Shown here piece after piece: positions 22,681 to 63,574 of a stretch of 64,000 bases of DNA. The stretch is from positions 124,001-188,000 of the forward strand of contig JAMPIV010000592.1 in the NCBI GenBank assembly GCA_024509875.1, read 5' to 3'. Numbering within the stretch: position 1 is the first letter of the stretch; each line of letters starts with the position of its first letter. Below the pieces are notes generated by a model. The model was given only the letters and a program-made list of their open reading frames with translations. It was not told the DNA's origin and ran no database searches. The position numbers and the translations under genes were made by a program. The DNA comes from Oreohelix idahoensis. Lineage: Eukaryota > Mollusca > Gastropoda > Stylommatophora > Oreohelicidae.

Positions 22681-23957
22681 CAACACCCCTATCAGCCTCA
22701 CACTAAAATAATGATTGATCTTTGCAATGAAATACGCGAAGGAGCAATCTGAATTTCTTAATATATCAGTAATTTTATTTTGAAGGAAAGTAATATTAAA
22801 AACATGAGCACTGACAATCATTTTCTTGCAGATGAAAACAAAAAATCATTATACAAACAATAGTTTGAACAAATAAAAATCCAAAATGTGAGAAGGTCAA
22901 ACATATCTGGATAGGGTGCACTTTTCGTCTTCTGTTGTGTTGTTTGGTTAGCATTATCCTAAGCAAAGGAGGATTTGGAATACATACAATAGGGAATAAG
23001 TGGTTCTCAATAATTTTGACAGTAAGCAAATGGCAGGAACTGAATATAATACAAATCTGCAACCTTTCACGCGATTTAAAAAGTTCTGCAAACAAAACGT
23101 TTTTCGTTAAGAAATACAAAATCTATAAGTTATTTTCATGGCCCATTGTGCATGAATGGCATGACTCAAGCAGGAGATGGCATGACAAAAAGGCATAGAG
23201 AGAGAGTAAGCGGAAAAATCCGAAAGACTACATTTTCGCTTGCATTGCTTTCACTGTCTCCTTTAATTCAGATCTTTACAGCCATGTTGAAAAGATTTAA
23301 AAAAGTGCCAAACTATTTTTTTTATAGCTTTCTGTAATAACACTGAAAGTCATTGATTTCCAACTGATAAAAGTCTTGAAGGTTTTGTAAAGACCCTTAT
23401 AACCTCCGGTGGAAATTATTACCACTATTCTAAGTCTGGAAACATCTTCTTGGCACAATTAAATGCAAAACTTAAGAAATTAAAGTGAACCTCGTAACTG
23501 CACAGGCAATATTCAAATATTCACAATAGATTGAACGGAAACAATATTTGTATTCAATTGGCCAAAAAAAATTTCCATATATGAGATCATAACCCACAGC
23601 ATTATTAATTGCAACTTTAAATCAGGGTTTCTATATATTTAACAAAACTAAAATCCATGGACAGAGTCAGCTGTAATAGCAGTACTGATAATTTTGCCCA
23701 CCTAACATATAAAGATTTCATATCTTCACAGCACATACAAGCAAATAACAGGATAGGAAATAAACAAGTAGGCCTTTCACTGGATTTCAAGGGGGCTTAT
23801 TCAAAATTTAAAAAAAAACAAAAACAAATAAAACTAGAAATCCTGGCTGCATCATACGGTTTACACATCAAAACTACCAATGAAACATCATGATTTAGTG
23901 TTTAATCTTAGAATGGGAAACCCAGGAAATTAAAGTTCACAGACTAATGCAGAATTC
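22681..23957. other. No gene recognised
   Basis: AT-rich DNA between nested repeats. Open frames near 22796-23337 and 23657-23893 show no family signature. Confidence 0.45.
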
Positions 23958-23968
23958 AATTCATTTCT

Positions 23969-24333
23969 GGGAGCCGCGCTAGCGTAGTGGTTACAACACC
24001 GCTCTGGCGACCGGGTGATACAGGATCAAACCCGGGCGACGGCATTTGAGGATTTTTCGTCGACCGGGATTTGGACTGGATTAACTCGAGACCTGGCGAG
24101 GACATTTGAAGGAGTGTCGTCGACCAGGGACTGGCGGCTCCTGAGCCAACCCAGCTGCAATGGGTACCTCCGAAATCGGCGAGTATTTGCCTGAATGGCG
24201 AGGGACACCTGTCTCTGTACAAGAAATAAAGGGATACTCACGTAAAATCAATGTCAGGTTAGACATAAAAATAATAACCTGAGATTTCGCCTCGAATATT
24301 AGCGGGCGAACGAAAAAAAAAAAAAAAAAAAAA
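23969..24333 (+). mobile_element. tRNA-derived SINE with poly(A) tail (SINE-T1 copy 2)
   Basis: The duplication AATTCATTTCT lies at 23958-23968 and 24334-24344. The head GGGAGCCGCGCTAGCGTAGT contains box A (TAGCGTAGTGGTTA) and, about 40 bases on, box B-like GGATCAAACCCGG. A tail of some 20 A follows. Length is 365 bp including the tail. The short open frames read through it are not genes. Confidence 0.93.
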
Positions 24334-24519
24334 AATTCATTTCTCAAAAGTTACAATTGGATTTAAAAACAACTTTATGAAATCAGCAATAATTTATTTT
24401 GGAGACATCAACAATCCAAAATTCCATGAAACTTTCAGGGCCTGGAATTTTTTTTCCTTCTTTATATTAAAGGACACTTTACAAGTTCCATTTACCCCCC
24501 CCCCCCCAAATCCTGTTGA

Positions 24520-25830
24520 ATATGATGCCTGGATGTCTCTGAGGACAGGGCATATGCACAGTATGCTGCCCAAGCACTTTATCCTTGCCAGCTTAAAACC
24601 AGATGTGAGGATTTCTTTCATGCAGTAAGTCAGGATGGAATACCTGGGAAAGAGACAGGAGCTCATGACTCCAATTCTACACTTTGAGGAATGGCAGAAA
24701 AGCCACAGGACAACTGTTGAGGATTGTTTCATGGTTTGCAAACATCTGGGTTTGAGCTTGATTCAGATGGTTGCACCATGGAACACCTTGGTTGAATAAA
24801 TAAATGACATAGATCGCATATATCTATGCATGACGATTTAGACAGAGTAACGCCAGTCTTACGTGTGGCCTTGAGCCCTACGGCAGTGTTTAAAATGTGT
24901 GGCATAGCCACTTATCCAAAGTGTTTTGAAATGTGTGGCATGGCCACTTATTCAAGTGTATACTAGTGTAGAACCAGGAAAATATATTACGGTAATGTAA
25001 AGCCAATAACCTAAAAGGATAATGTGTAAGGACCATTGAGTCCGAATATATCTATATGTCGGTAATGTAACCGCAATCATTGTTAGGATTAACGTAAGTC
25101 GTAATATATGAAACACAGTTAGAATACATATATGGCAGATAGAGCCTGGCTGTGTAAGCCAAAATTGAAGTAAGCATATGTCTAAGTTCTCGGGATATAT
25201 ATGAGAACTATTCACAGAAGGAATATTTCTGTATGAATAATAAGGATTCCAAGTATTTGGTTAGAATATATATGGATCGTTAATGAAATTGAAAAGCAAC
25301 AGACGTGTAATGTCTGATTGAATATGGGCTATAAAACTGTACTTTATCAAGTGTTCTATAACGTAAACATTCGTGTTGTCTATTCATGATGAAATTGCTG
25401 AACGGTATTAAATATATTTAGTCATCAAAATGCGACTTGGTTTCCTGAAGTGTTCTACCAGTTCAATGTCGTTCTATGACTGTTAACCGTTAACCTTCAA
25501 GGTTAGGTCAAACCATAACACTTTGATTACAAGTTAATAATAATAATACATAAACACTGTCAAACACTATGAATATAAAGTGTATTGTAGAAAACACTGA
25601 AACGAACACTATAATAATTACGTAAATAAAACATGAGGTTACAGCAAGAAGATACTTCGTAATACCAGAAGAGATGAATATAATACAGGAATTGAAATGT
25701 AATATCAACCCAATCATCCAAGCCTGGAAAAGCCCATAACAACAACCCTTGATCTACAGTGTAGATAATGCCAAGGAAATCAAAGCAACTGCAAAAGAGT
25801 GAAATGCTCAGCAGCCCCAGTTAAACAACA
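24520..25830 (+). repeat. Dispersed repeat X (copy 1), split by a solo LTR
   Basis: 24520-24714 and 25747-25830 match, in the same order, about 63770-64000. Shared landmarks are GAGCTCATGACTNCAA, GGCAGAAAAGCCACAGG, GATCTACAGTGTAGATAAT and CTGCAAAAGAG. The piece ends in AAACAACAACAAC, a tail like that of many SINEs. The LTR at 24715-25741 interrupts it. Confidence 0.75.
24715..25741. mobile_element. Solo LTR, family L (copy B)
   Basis: It starts TGTTGAGGAT and ends GCCCATAACA, with the 5-bp duplication ACAAC at 24710-24714 and 25742-25746. Length is 1027 bp. It aligns end to end with copy A. No internal region of this retrotransposon family occurs in the window. Confidence 0.9.
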
Positions 25831-25955
25831 ACAACCACTTTCTGTTTAAGTCAAGTGTGAATGATGATGATTCCTGTCGATGGACATGACCTTTGATTCT
25901 GATGTTAGTGCCTTCATAATCATAATAATAATAATAATAATAATAGCCCCTTCAG

Positions 25956-27659
25956 TCATAACTGACTATGGGAATGCGCCCCTGAGGTGACAGCCCTCAG
26001 CTGCTTATTTTCCTGGTGCTCCTTTCGACGTTTTCTCCCCTCCTCTGCTTGTTGTGTGAGCCTCTCTTTGCCCAATCTGAGGTGGCGCCGTAAATAGCAT
26101 CGCCACTTAGTGCGATTGGCAGCTTCATCCTCCCATGTTGCTGGATCCATGTCCAGTGCCCTCATATCTCTCTTGCACACATCTTTGAACCTCAGCTGTG
26201 GTCGCCCAACTGTTCTCTTGCCATCTGCTAATTGTCCGTAGAAGATATCTTTTGGGATGCGACCATCTTCCATGCGGCGAACATGGCCAAGCCAGCGAAG
26301 TCTGCGCTGTCTAAGCAGTGTAAACATACTTTGAAGGCCAGCACGTGACAACACCTCGACATTTGTCACTTTATCTTTCCACGAAATGCCGAGGATGCGG
26401 CGTAGACACCGTAAATGGAAGGTATTGAGCCTTCTTTCTTGCTTAGCATAGGTCGTCCAGGTCTCGCTGCCATATAGGAGTGTGCTGGTGACGCAGGCAT
26501 TATATACCGCAGCTTTGGTCTTCATTGTGAGTTTGGAGTTTCCCCAAACACGCGATGTGAGGCGGGCAAAGGTAGCTGCAGCTTTGCCAATGCGGCTGTC
26601 GATTTCTGTATCCAGTGAGAGTTTGTCATTGATGGTAGACCCTAGGTATGTGAAGTGGTGCACCACTGCCAATTCATAGTTATCGATAGTGATAACTGGT
26701 GCAGCACCCGCATCCTGACTCAGCACATTCGTTTTCTTTAGACTTATTGTGAGGCCAAAGTCCTTGCATGCTTTAGTGAAGCGATTCATCAAGTTCTGAA
26801 GCTCCTGTTGGCTTTGAGTGACGACTGCAGCATCATCAACGAACAACAAGTCTCTTATAGTGACCCTTCTGATTTTTGTTTTTGCCTTCAGCCTTGAAAG
26901 ATTAAACAGACGGCCATCTGACCTAGTGTGAAGGCATATTCCTTCAGTTGCATCTCTGAATGCATGTTTCAAGAGTAAGGCAAAGAAGATCCCGAAGAGG
27001 GTCGGAGCCAGAACACAGCCTTGTTTAACGCCACTTCGTATGTCAAAGGGCTGTGACGTGCTTCCAGCATATTGGACTGTTCCCTTCATATCGTCATGGA
27101 ATGACTTTATCATTTCCAGCATTTTAGAAGGGCAGCCTATTTTCAGGAGGATTTTGAAGAGTCCATCCCTACTAACCAGGTCAAATGCTTTTGTGAGGTC
27201 TATAAAGGCGATATATAAAGGCCTTTTCTGCTCTCTTGATTTTTCCTGAAGCTGGCGGACAGAGAAGATCATGTCTGTTGTTGATCTACCAGCTCGGAAT
27301 CCACACTGCGACTCTGGATATATGCGCTCAGCTAACTTGTGTAGTCGCATTAAGACGACTTTGGCAAAAACCTTACCAACAATACTAAGAAGAGAGATGC
27401 CTCTGTAGTTATTGCAATCACTTCTGTCTCCTTTATTTTTGTACAGTGTTACAATCTTGGCATCTCGCATGTCTTGAGGAATAGTTGTCTCTTCCCAGCA
27501 CTGGCACAGCATCTTATGCAGGGGATGTAATAGCGTGCTTTTACAGCATTTGATTAAATCAGGAGGAATCCCATCACTGCCTGGTGCTTTGCCAGAGGCC
27601 AAGCTATCAATGGCCTTGCTGAGTTCCTCTAATGTTGGTTCGGCATCCAGCTCCTCCAT
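25956..27659 (-). pseudogene. LINE ORF, reverse transcriptase half (downstream of frameshift)
   Basis: A 567-codon frame with KAPGSDGIPPDL, YRGISLLSIVGKVFAKV, motif A FIDLTKAFD, motif B SGVKQGCVLAPTLF, motif C LLFVDDAAVV, FTYLGSTI and the terminal RWLGHVRRMEDGRIPKD. Motif C is FVDD rather than the common FADD. It would make a complete enzyme if the frame joined the endonuclease half. The C-terminal lysine/arginine-rich tail ends within 30 bp of the ATT tail. Confidence 0.88.
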
Positions 27660-29155
27660 AGTTGGCAGACATTTGACAGCATCAAGGGCTGCAGGCGTAA
27701 CGGTATTTTCTTTTCTCTAGCATAAAGCTCAGAGTAGTGCTCGACCCACCTCTCCATCTGCTTACCCTTATCGGTTAGCTTCTCTCCGCTGATGGTTTTT
27801 TGCGGTGCCGTCTTACTTTTTTGGGGGCCAAGTGCTTTCTTTATACCGTCATACATTTGTTTAATGTTGCCTGTTTGCGCTGCGATCTGGATGCTCTCAC
27901 TGAGCTGGAGCCAATAGTCATTTGCACATCGTCGTGTTGTTTGTTGAACTTTGCTTCTCGTAGCCTTCAGGATCTGTAGGGTTCTAGCACTCGGTGAACG
28001 TTTGTATTCATTCATAGCACTGCGCTTAGCTTCAATGACAGGTGCCATCACATCTGATGAAGCATCAAACCAGTCATTTGACTTTGCCGTTTTCTTACCA
28101 AAGGTGGCAAGTGCAGTACTTTGAATGGTGTCCCGTAGATGCTCCCAGTTCTCTGTAATAGTATCACCATGCTGAGGGCTGCTAAGCACTTTCTGGAAGG
28201 TCGCAGTAAATTGAGCGATCATGACAGGGTCTGACATCTTGCTGGTATCAATGCGTGGTTTCCCTTCATGTCTGACACGATAGAGTTTTCTTGGTTGTGC
28301 TCTGATTTTGCAGCAAACCAAGGAGTGATCTGTATCACAGTCTGCACTATGGTACGAGCGCGTGGAGAGCACAGACCTGAGAAGTGGCCTTCTGACGAGA
28401 ATCAGGTCCAGTTGGTGCCAGTGCTTGGATTGTGGGTGTCTCCATGACACCTTATGCTGGGGTTTTGTCTGAAAGTAGGTGTTGGTCACGCAGAGGTCAT
28501 GGTGGACACACAGCTCTAAGAGCCGTTGTCCATTTTCATTCATCTTGCCAATACCAAACCTGCCCAGACATGAAGGCCATGAAACATTATCGGCACCCAC
28601 TCTAGCGTTAAAGTCACCAAGGAGAACAAGCTGTTCTTGCCTAGGTATGCTTTTGATGACTGCTGCTAGATTCTCGTAGAACTCATCTTTAGCTTCTGAG
28701 GCAGAGTACAGAGTAGGAGCATACACACTGACAAGGGTGATGGGACCTGTGGTGGTTTGCAGGTGGAGCGTTAACAGGCGTTCTGATTCATTCTCGCCTG
28801 GTTCAACCATTTTAGTTAGCGATTTTTTTACCGCAAAACCTACTCCGTGTTCTCTAGTTTTATTAAGATCTTTCCCTTGCCAATAAAATGTGTAGTCCTT
28901 CTCACTCACCGTTCCAGAGTCCGCCAGGCGCGTTTCCTGAAGTGCAACTATATCCACCTGAAGTCGTTTAAGCTCATCATTAATTATGGCTGTCTTCCTT
29001 ACATCGTTTACGTCCTGTAGGTTTTCGGATAGTCTAGTCAACATAGTCCGGACGTTCCAGCATCCCAATCTGAGAGTTTGCTTATTTCTATTATTCTGAT
29101 AATTGCTTGGTGCAAAATTTTCTGTCCACAGTTCGGGTTTGACCCTAATCCCCAT
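27629..29155 (-). pseudogene. LINE ORF, endonuclease half (upstream of frameshift)
   Basis: A 508-codon frame holding the apurinic-type endonuclease. Motifs in order are LGCWNVRTM (catalytic Asn), ALQETRL (Glu), VSVYAPTL, LLGDFNARVG (Asp, Asn) and DTDHSLV (Asp, His). A linker rich in basic residues follows. The frame ends at 27629 just after the RT frame has begun (27659), so a one-base shift in the 27630-27660 area separates the halves of one ancestral protein. No stop occurs before that point. Confidence 0.88.
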
Positions 29156-29929
29156 GCACCCAATGGGGAAAGCAGACAGTGGCGGGACAACACCTTATTG
29201 ACTGGAGGCTGCCCAGCTTGAAGCGGGCGGTAGCTGTCCAGTGAGATCCTAGAACCTCTCCCACTGTCGGAAGTAGCCCCTGGCGCCATGCCCCACGCCA
29301 ATTGGGCAAAATGCTTATAACCGGTAACTGCTACTTCCCGTGTTTTGCCGACACCTATAGGGTGAAGCTGGAGTGTCCTCTCCAGGGCGCGAGCTTGGGC
29401 ACAGTTATATGGAGATCAAGCTGTTGCCTATGCAGCATGTTCCCCCTCTCCACACAGCTGGTAGATCCAAAGGAACGGCAGTAGCCGATACAGTTTGGTA
29501 CCAGCCACGTCGCAGGAGTTGCCAGAATAATGTCGAATTGACATTAGACTGCCTTAGGGACTCCGACTCCGGATTTATCCTCAGGGTTTACTCCCGAAGC
29601 CAATTCCATAAATGGATATTCCCGCAAGGCAGCGGTGGTTTGAATTCAGAGTTCCTTCTCTTAGATAAGCTACCAACCAAGGATCATGAGCCCTATCTGC
29701 CCGAAACTGCTGGTTTTAAGGCGCCAGTCGCTCGCCTTTGCCCCTTCTCCCGTCAGTGAAAACAGTTCCGCCGGGCTCAAATTGAGCCACACGTGAAGCC
29801 GGGAGCTGGACTTGGTTGTCAGAAGCTGCTTGAGGCGCGTGCCATAGAAGCATTTATCTGCAGTGAGAGCTTATCCTCACTACAACTCCCGGCTGTAACA
29901 ACCTTAGTGCCCTCATAGTCATAATAACT

Positions 29930-31540
29930 AAGTAGGTTTTGTTACAGATTGATGTTCTAGCATTATTTCTTCTGTTAATAATATCTATTGTTAAATGCAG
30001 CATCCATAAATTTGTATAAATTGGTCCCCTTAACTGGAACATCAATTATTTGTAATTTTACCTGTGTCATTTATTGTTAAATTTTTCTGGCATTTTCTCT
30101 CAATTTCCTACCATCACTTTTGGTCTTTACTATTGTTTTCCCCACAATATTGATACCATAAGCTTATCTTATAATTGTCACTACTTTTTCAGTAGTCTTC
30201 ATTCCATCTTCTGTTTTTGTATTTCTTTTTGTTCTTTCTGAAGTTAAGTTTAAGAAAAAGCAAAGATGATAAGTACTCAATGTCCTTAATTTAGTCCACT
30301 AAATAAAAAAAGGCAGATGTTTTTTTCATCTGCACTGAAAAGGTCCATTCTGCAATGTGTTTCATACATGGCCCTAAAGTTTTCTGTGATAAATTTTCTT
30401 GAAACTCATGAAAATATCACATATTCTTCATCTCACATATCTGGACTACCGTCCAACAAAGACTAGAATGGAATGCAACTAACATCTTTTTACAGCCTGC
30501 ACAGACAAACAATCTGGGCAATCTTAAATAAGAAACCCCAAATAAAACAGTAAGTATTATTATTATTATTTTTTTTAAATTAATGAAGAAAAATATCCCA
30601 TTCAACCTCTGATGGGTTATAATTAGGATAAATATTATTTTCAATTCCAAATAATATGAACAACTGCCGATATGAGAAAGTGGCATTACATTTGTCAATT
30701 CATTGTAAATAGGGACAATAACAATTGTGCTTAAGTAAATAACAATTTTAAAAAAATCAAGAAGAAACTCTGAACAAGATAATATTAAAGTGGAGGGGTG
30801 TAAAGGCCTGGTGGTTCCAGTTATATAACTGACTTTAACAGATATTTAATTGACAAACATCTGTTAAAAGTCATATGCATTGTAAACAAGCATCAGACCT
30901 TCACATTCCCAGCCACTATATATTAACATTTGTTCGTGTTAAATATTGTTTGACTATATTATGCAATTCCCTAGGTCTGTCTATTCTTAACATCTTTTCT
31001 ATATTTATAGGAAAGTTGGATGCTAAGTATTATGCAAAATTTGTAATGAGATATTAAAGTGAAGTAAAAATAAAACAAAACAATGAAACAATCACCATCA
31101 CAATGGGTATGCACTAGAGCACATGTGAAGCCCCTTTCTATTTCTGATAATGGTCTACTTTGTTATGAAAAAGACCACAGCTTGGCATTGTATAAACTGC
31201 AAAGAAATATAACAGAAAGCAAAACAATACTGACCATGTGTGCATCTGAAATTAAAACAAAGACCACACGCAAGATGAACGCAATAAAAACACTGAAAAC
31301 TAAAATAAAAACCATTGAGTATTTCAACCACTTTTAGTAGACAGCAAGTAGAAGACAGAGAATCAATTATGTCAAGACTACATATATCAAAATTCAATAT
31401 CTACAGTGTGCAAATAAAGTTAAAACTGCAGCAATCATATGTTAGAACATTTGCTCTTGTATATGGCAGAAAAAAAAAAACAATAAGAAATCTAAAGCCA
31501 TCTCAGAGGACAAGAAAGGTTTAAAGTAAGACAGCCAGCA
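29930..31540. other. No gene recognised
   Basis: AT-rich spacer. Short simple repeats (TTA near 30545) are present. No exon, RNA gene or element ends recognised. Confidence 0.45.
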
Positions 31541-33720
31541 ATCAATCAATCAATACCCTTTAGCTCCCCAAGGAGCATAGGCCTTCAACAAACACATGCC
31601 CTCCTGTCCAGTGTCATCTGCTCAAGTTCTTTCCATGTTTTCCTCATCATTTTCACCTCTGTATCCAGTTCTCTTCTCCATGTGTTTTTTTGTCTACCTC
31701 TGCCTCTATTTCCCTGTGGATTCCAGAACAAGGACCGCCTTATAATGCTATCAACAGGTTTCCCCAATGTGTGTCCTATCCATCGCCAGCATCTTCTTCT
31801 CAACTCTTGTTCCACTGGCACTTGTCTGGTTCTTGTCATCAATTCCACATTTGTGACTTTGTCATACCATTTCAGTCCTTCTATTCTACGCAAGCACCCA
31901 TTTATAAAAGTCTGTAGCTTTTTGGTTGTTGTTTTTGTTGCTCTCCATGTCTCAGAGCCATACAATAGGACTGACTTCACATTTGAGTTAAAGATTCTTA
32001 TTTTTGTGTTGGACTTGATTTCTCTTGTTCTCCATGTTTCCCAATGCAATGAAAGTTCCTCTTGCTTTTTGTATTCTTATTTTGATATCACTGTCTGTCC
32101 CTCCAACTTTGTCTATATTACTGTCAAGATATGTGTACGATTCTACATCTTTTAGTGGTGTTTCTTCAAGTTCAACCTTGTTATCATTTCTTGCATTTAT
32201 TCTCATTGTCTTTTCCCTGTGTATTTTCAGGCCCACTTTTTGTGACCTCTCATCGAGAATTTTCATTTTCTCTTGCATCTGATTATGATTATGGGACAGA
32301 AGAGCCAAGTCATCTGCAAAATCCGGATCATCAAGCTGTTTAGTCAGATTCCACTTCTGTTGTGTGATGTCGATGTTTTCATAACCAAATCTATTGCTAG
32401 TAAGAAAAGAAATGGAGACACGAGGCATCCCTGTTTCACTCCTGTTCTAATCCTAAATGGTTCTGTAAGTTGTCCTTCATGAAGAACTCTGCATGTCATG
32501 TCTTCATAGGTCTTCTTTATTAAGTTAATGATCTTCATGGGAACTCCATAATGCCTCATCAATTTCCAAAGTGATTCTCTGTCTACACTGTAAAATGCCT
32601 TTTCATAGTATCCAATGTATAGCGGTGAATTCCATTCCAGACTTTGTTCAACTATTAATCTCAATGTGGCTATCTGGTCTGTACAGGATCTGTTTTGTTG
32701 AAAACCTGCTTGTTCATCTCTCAGTTGCTTGTCTATGGACTCTTAATCTCTCAAGGAAGATTCTGTTTAATACTTTTCCTGGCACTGATGGTAACATTAT
32801 TCCTCTATAATTTATGCACTCTTGTAAATTTCCCTTCTTAGGCAGCTTGACCAGATAACCTTCCTTCCATTCTGCTGGTATTTCCTCTCTCTCCCAGACT
32901 TTGCCAAGTAGTTTGTATAATATCTCTGTAGAGGTATCAATATCTGTTTTGATGGCCTCTGCTGGAATGCAATCTGGACCAGCTGCTTTTCCATCTTTTA
33001 GAAGCTTTATGGCTTTCTTATTTCTTCTCTACTTGGTAGTTCACAGCTAATTTGTAGCTCCTCTTCTGCTGGCTGGATGTCTGGGGGATTAGTTGGAGCT
33101 GGTCTTTTGAGAAGTTCCTCAAAATGTTCTGTCCATCTCTTCACTTGTTCTTGTATATTACTAAGCAATTTTCCATTCTTATCTTTTATGAGGCCATTTG
33201 CTTGCTTATATTTCCCTGTTAGCTTCTTTGTGTGTTGTACAGGTCCCTCATATTTCCTTTAGCTGCAGCTTCCTCTGCTTCCCTTGCCAACTCTTCAATA
33301 TACTTCCTCTTGTCTCTTTTGATGTTTCTTCTTACTTATTTGTTTGCTTCTATCTACACTTCATGAGCCTTGGCTTAGGAGCTTCTGGGTTTGCTTCTGT
33401 TTAAATCTACTTTCTTGTTTTTCCTGTCTTCTATCTTGCTAATGGTTTCTGTTGTTATCCATGCTTTGTGCTGATGTTCTCTTTTTCTCAGTACTTCTTC
33501 ACATGTCTCGTTCCATATATTTTTTACTTGTTGCCAGTGGTCTTCCGTGTCTGTTTCATCTTCCAGCTGTTGGAGTACTTGGTATTTGTTGGATACTGTC
33601 ATTGAAAATTCTTCTCTTATTTCCTGATTTCTTAGATATCCCACAAGAAAGCCAGCAAGAAGCACAGAAATTAATGAAGGGACTGGAGTAAAAGACTTCA
33701 ACCTCAAAATCTAATGAAGA
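31541..33720 (-). pseudogene. Decayed LINE with (ATTG)n tail (LINE-Q)
   Basis: Minus-strand pieces in several frames give, from 5' to 3': a pre-RT segment (33707-33375), RT motif A degraded to YYEKAFYSVDRESLW, motif B TGVKQGCLVSPFLFLLAID (32664-32344), motif C FADDLALLSHNHNQMQ near 32310, and the C-terminus LLYGSETW, GCLRRIEGL and CWRWIGHTL (32049-31585). The 3' end carries GGGGAGCTAAAGGG and then TTGA repeats at 31541-31558. Stops, frameshifts and an altered motif A show it is dead. Scraps of the same family occur at 39740-40010 and 46073-46540. Confidence 0.85.
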
Positions 33721-34497
33721 ATGTTGAGTAAAGAGAAACAGCCAAACAGTGATGAAACATTGATATGAAAGACAATGAGAGAAGCCTGAGACAGGATACC
33801 AATTTTATGAGGCACACGTTTAACTATATTGAAGAGGCCAAAGATGACAATTAGGCCATAAACAAAGAATAAGAACGGACATACAAGAAAATACACACAC
33901 ACAAAAACAGATGGTATGAGTCAGATCAAAGACATGACCACAAAGCAGACTGGTGGACAATGAGTGCAGCATTATGTGGAATTAATCACAAGACTTGATA
34001 GTGAGAACTGGTGAGGAAAGATCAATAGCAAACAGGAATGAAGAAAAAAAAAACATGCTTGTGGCATAGAACTTCAACGGCTGGAAACAATGTACTGTAC
34101 TAACAATATGTTTAATTACAAAAGCTATCCACTTTTGCACAGTGTCCCACAAAATAAATAAATATGTGAATGGTTATTATACATAATTAACATCAAAATA
34201 CCAATGCCTCTCAGGTTTAAAAAAAAATGCAGTAAATGCTGTGATGCAACAAAGTATAATTAACAATATCTAGAATTGGTCAAAACAGGATACAAATATG
34301 AATGTTAACGTTTTTAACAGTAAAACATCTTGTTGACATTTAAAAAATATAAGTAAAATCTAAATATCTAATAAAGAAGGGCAGTGATGAAAGCAACATT
34401 TTCAAAGGGTAATTACAAAAGCTATATTTTCAAGGGTTCATTTAAAATAGTTATATAACTCAGATCTCGTTGAACTAAGGCACCTTAGACTTTGCAA
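33721..34497. other. No gene recognised
   Basis: AT-rich; nothing supportable. Confidence 0.4.
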
Positions 34498-34499
34498 CT

Positions 34500-34541
34500 G
34501 GGCAATTTTGGGCGGTTTAATTGGTAAAGGGTTAAACTAAT
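34500..34541. mobile_element. Orphan piggyBac-type end
   Basis: Read inward from TTAA at 34538-34541, the sequence CCCTTTACCAATTAAACCG then CCCAAAATTGCCC resembles the left end of the element at 40854 (CCCTTTCCAGTCCAATTCG then CCCAAAACTGCCCG). The opposite end was not found. Confidence 0.55.
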
Positions 34542-34556
34542 GTAGAATGCTGAGAA

Positions 34557-34753
34557 ACTAAGAGGGATCCAGACCTCCAGGATGACCCAGAGTCCGCTGG
34601 GAGGACAACATTAGACAGTCTCTGAAGGATCGAAGACTAGATTGGAACCAGGCCAGGAGGAAGACAGCTGATAGGTTAGTATGGCGCTCTCTCTTACAAA
34701 CCTCTACACCTCACGGTAGAAGGGGAACAACTAAGTAAGTTAAGTAAGTAAGT
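34557..34753 (+). mobile_element. 5'-truncated RTE fragment (RTE copy 4)
   Basis: About 190 bp equal to the last part of the RTE ORF ([12 protein letters not shown] region, here slightly changed) followed by AACTAAGTAAG repeats. A target duplication is not clear: AACTAAG occurs at the left junction, but also within the tail itself. Confidence 0.9.
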
Positions 34754-35189
34754 CACTGCATAATACTTATATATAGTTATTATATAGTTATTAATAATAT
34801 AATAGTTATATATATATATTGTTATTAAGAATAATGCAGATGATATGTTGTTCAATTCTGTGAATTTAAAACTAATAAACATAATTTTAGATCAGTTTGT
34901 TTTTTTAATGAATTTTTTCAGATGGTCACTATGTTAAACAATGGAGTAGCTCCTATCATGAAAGCCTGGGAAAATCAGCCCTGAATATTGGCCTCTCATT
35001 CTTTAGGAGTTAATAAAGTCCCAGACTCAGACTGCAAAAATAATTTTTTAAGTCCTTCCACTACAGAAATCATAAGTGCAGGCTTGCAGCTTCGGTTGTT
35101 TACAGTGGAATACAGTGAGATTGTGAGCTCAATGCAAGATGGACATTTTGTGTAGTAAGGAATACTGACTACGGAAAATGTTGGATAGC

Positions 35190-63346
<28,157 letters not shown>

Positions 63347-63574
63347 CTGTTGAAAGATCATGATTCTGGTAAAATATTTGTGCCATTCATTAACTGCTTA
63401 TAAAACATGAAGACTACCTGCACTGATTAAAGTCATATTATGTTACTCTAGCAGTAGCAACCTTCTGTTATTTTTTTTAATTATATGGAAGTGATCTCAG
63501 AATTATCAAAAATATTTACTGGAAGCAAGTAGCAGCTGTGGGAGTTTGAAAAAAAAAAAAAAAAAAAACAATTT

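Larger units (their letters stand above)
25929..29903 (-). mobile_element. Nearly complete LINE with (ATT)n tail
   Basis: About 3975 bp. The flanks 25905-25928 and 29904-29927 are the same 24-mer with two mismatches, so they are the target duplication. The minus-strand 5' region is about 750 bp without a long frame. An endonuclease-RT ORF follows, and then a tail of ATT repeats. The protein is of the type often mis-annotated as craniofacial development protein 2-like (endonuclease half). It is a different family from the TAAG-tailed RTE, RTE- or CR1-like. Confidence 0.88.

Noticed and set aside
20205..24050. tRNA genes at the box A/box B matches
   Set aside because: The cloverleaf does not close, and the matches are heads of repeated SINEs with tails and target duplications.
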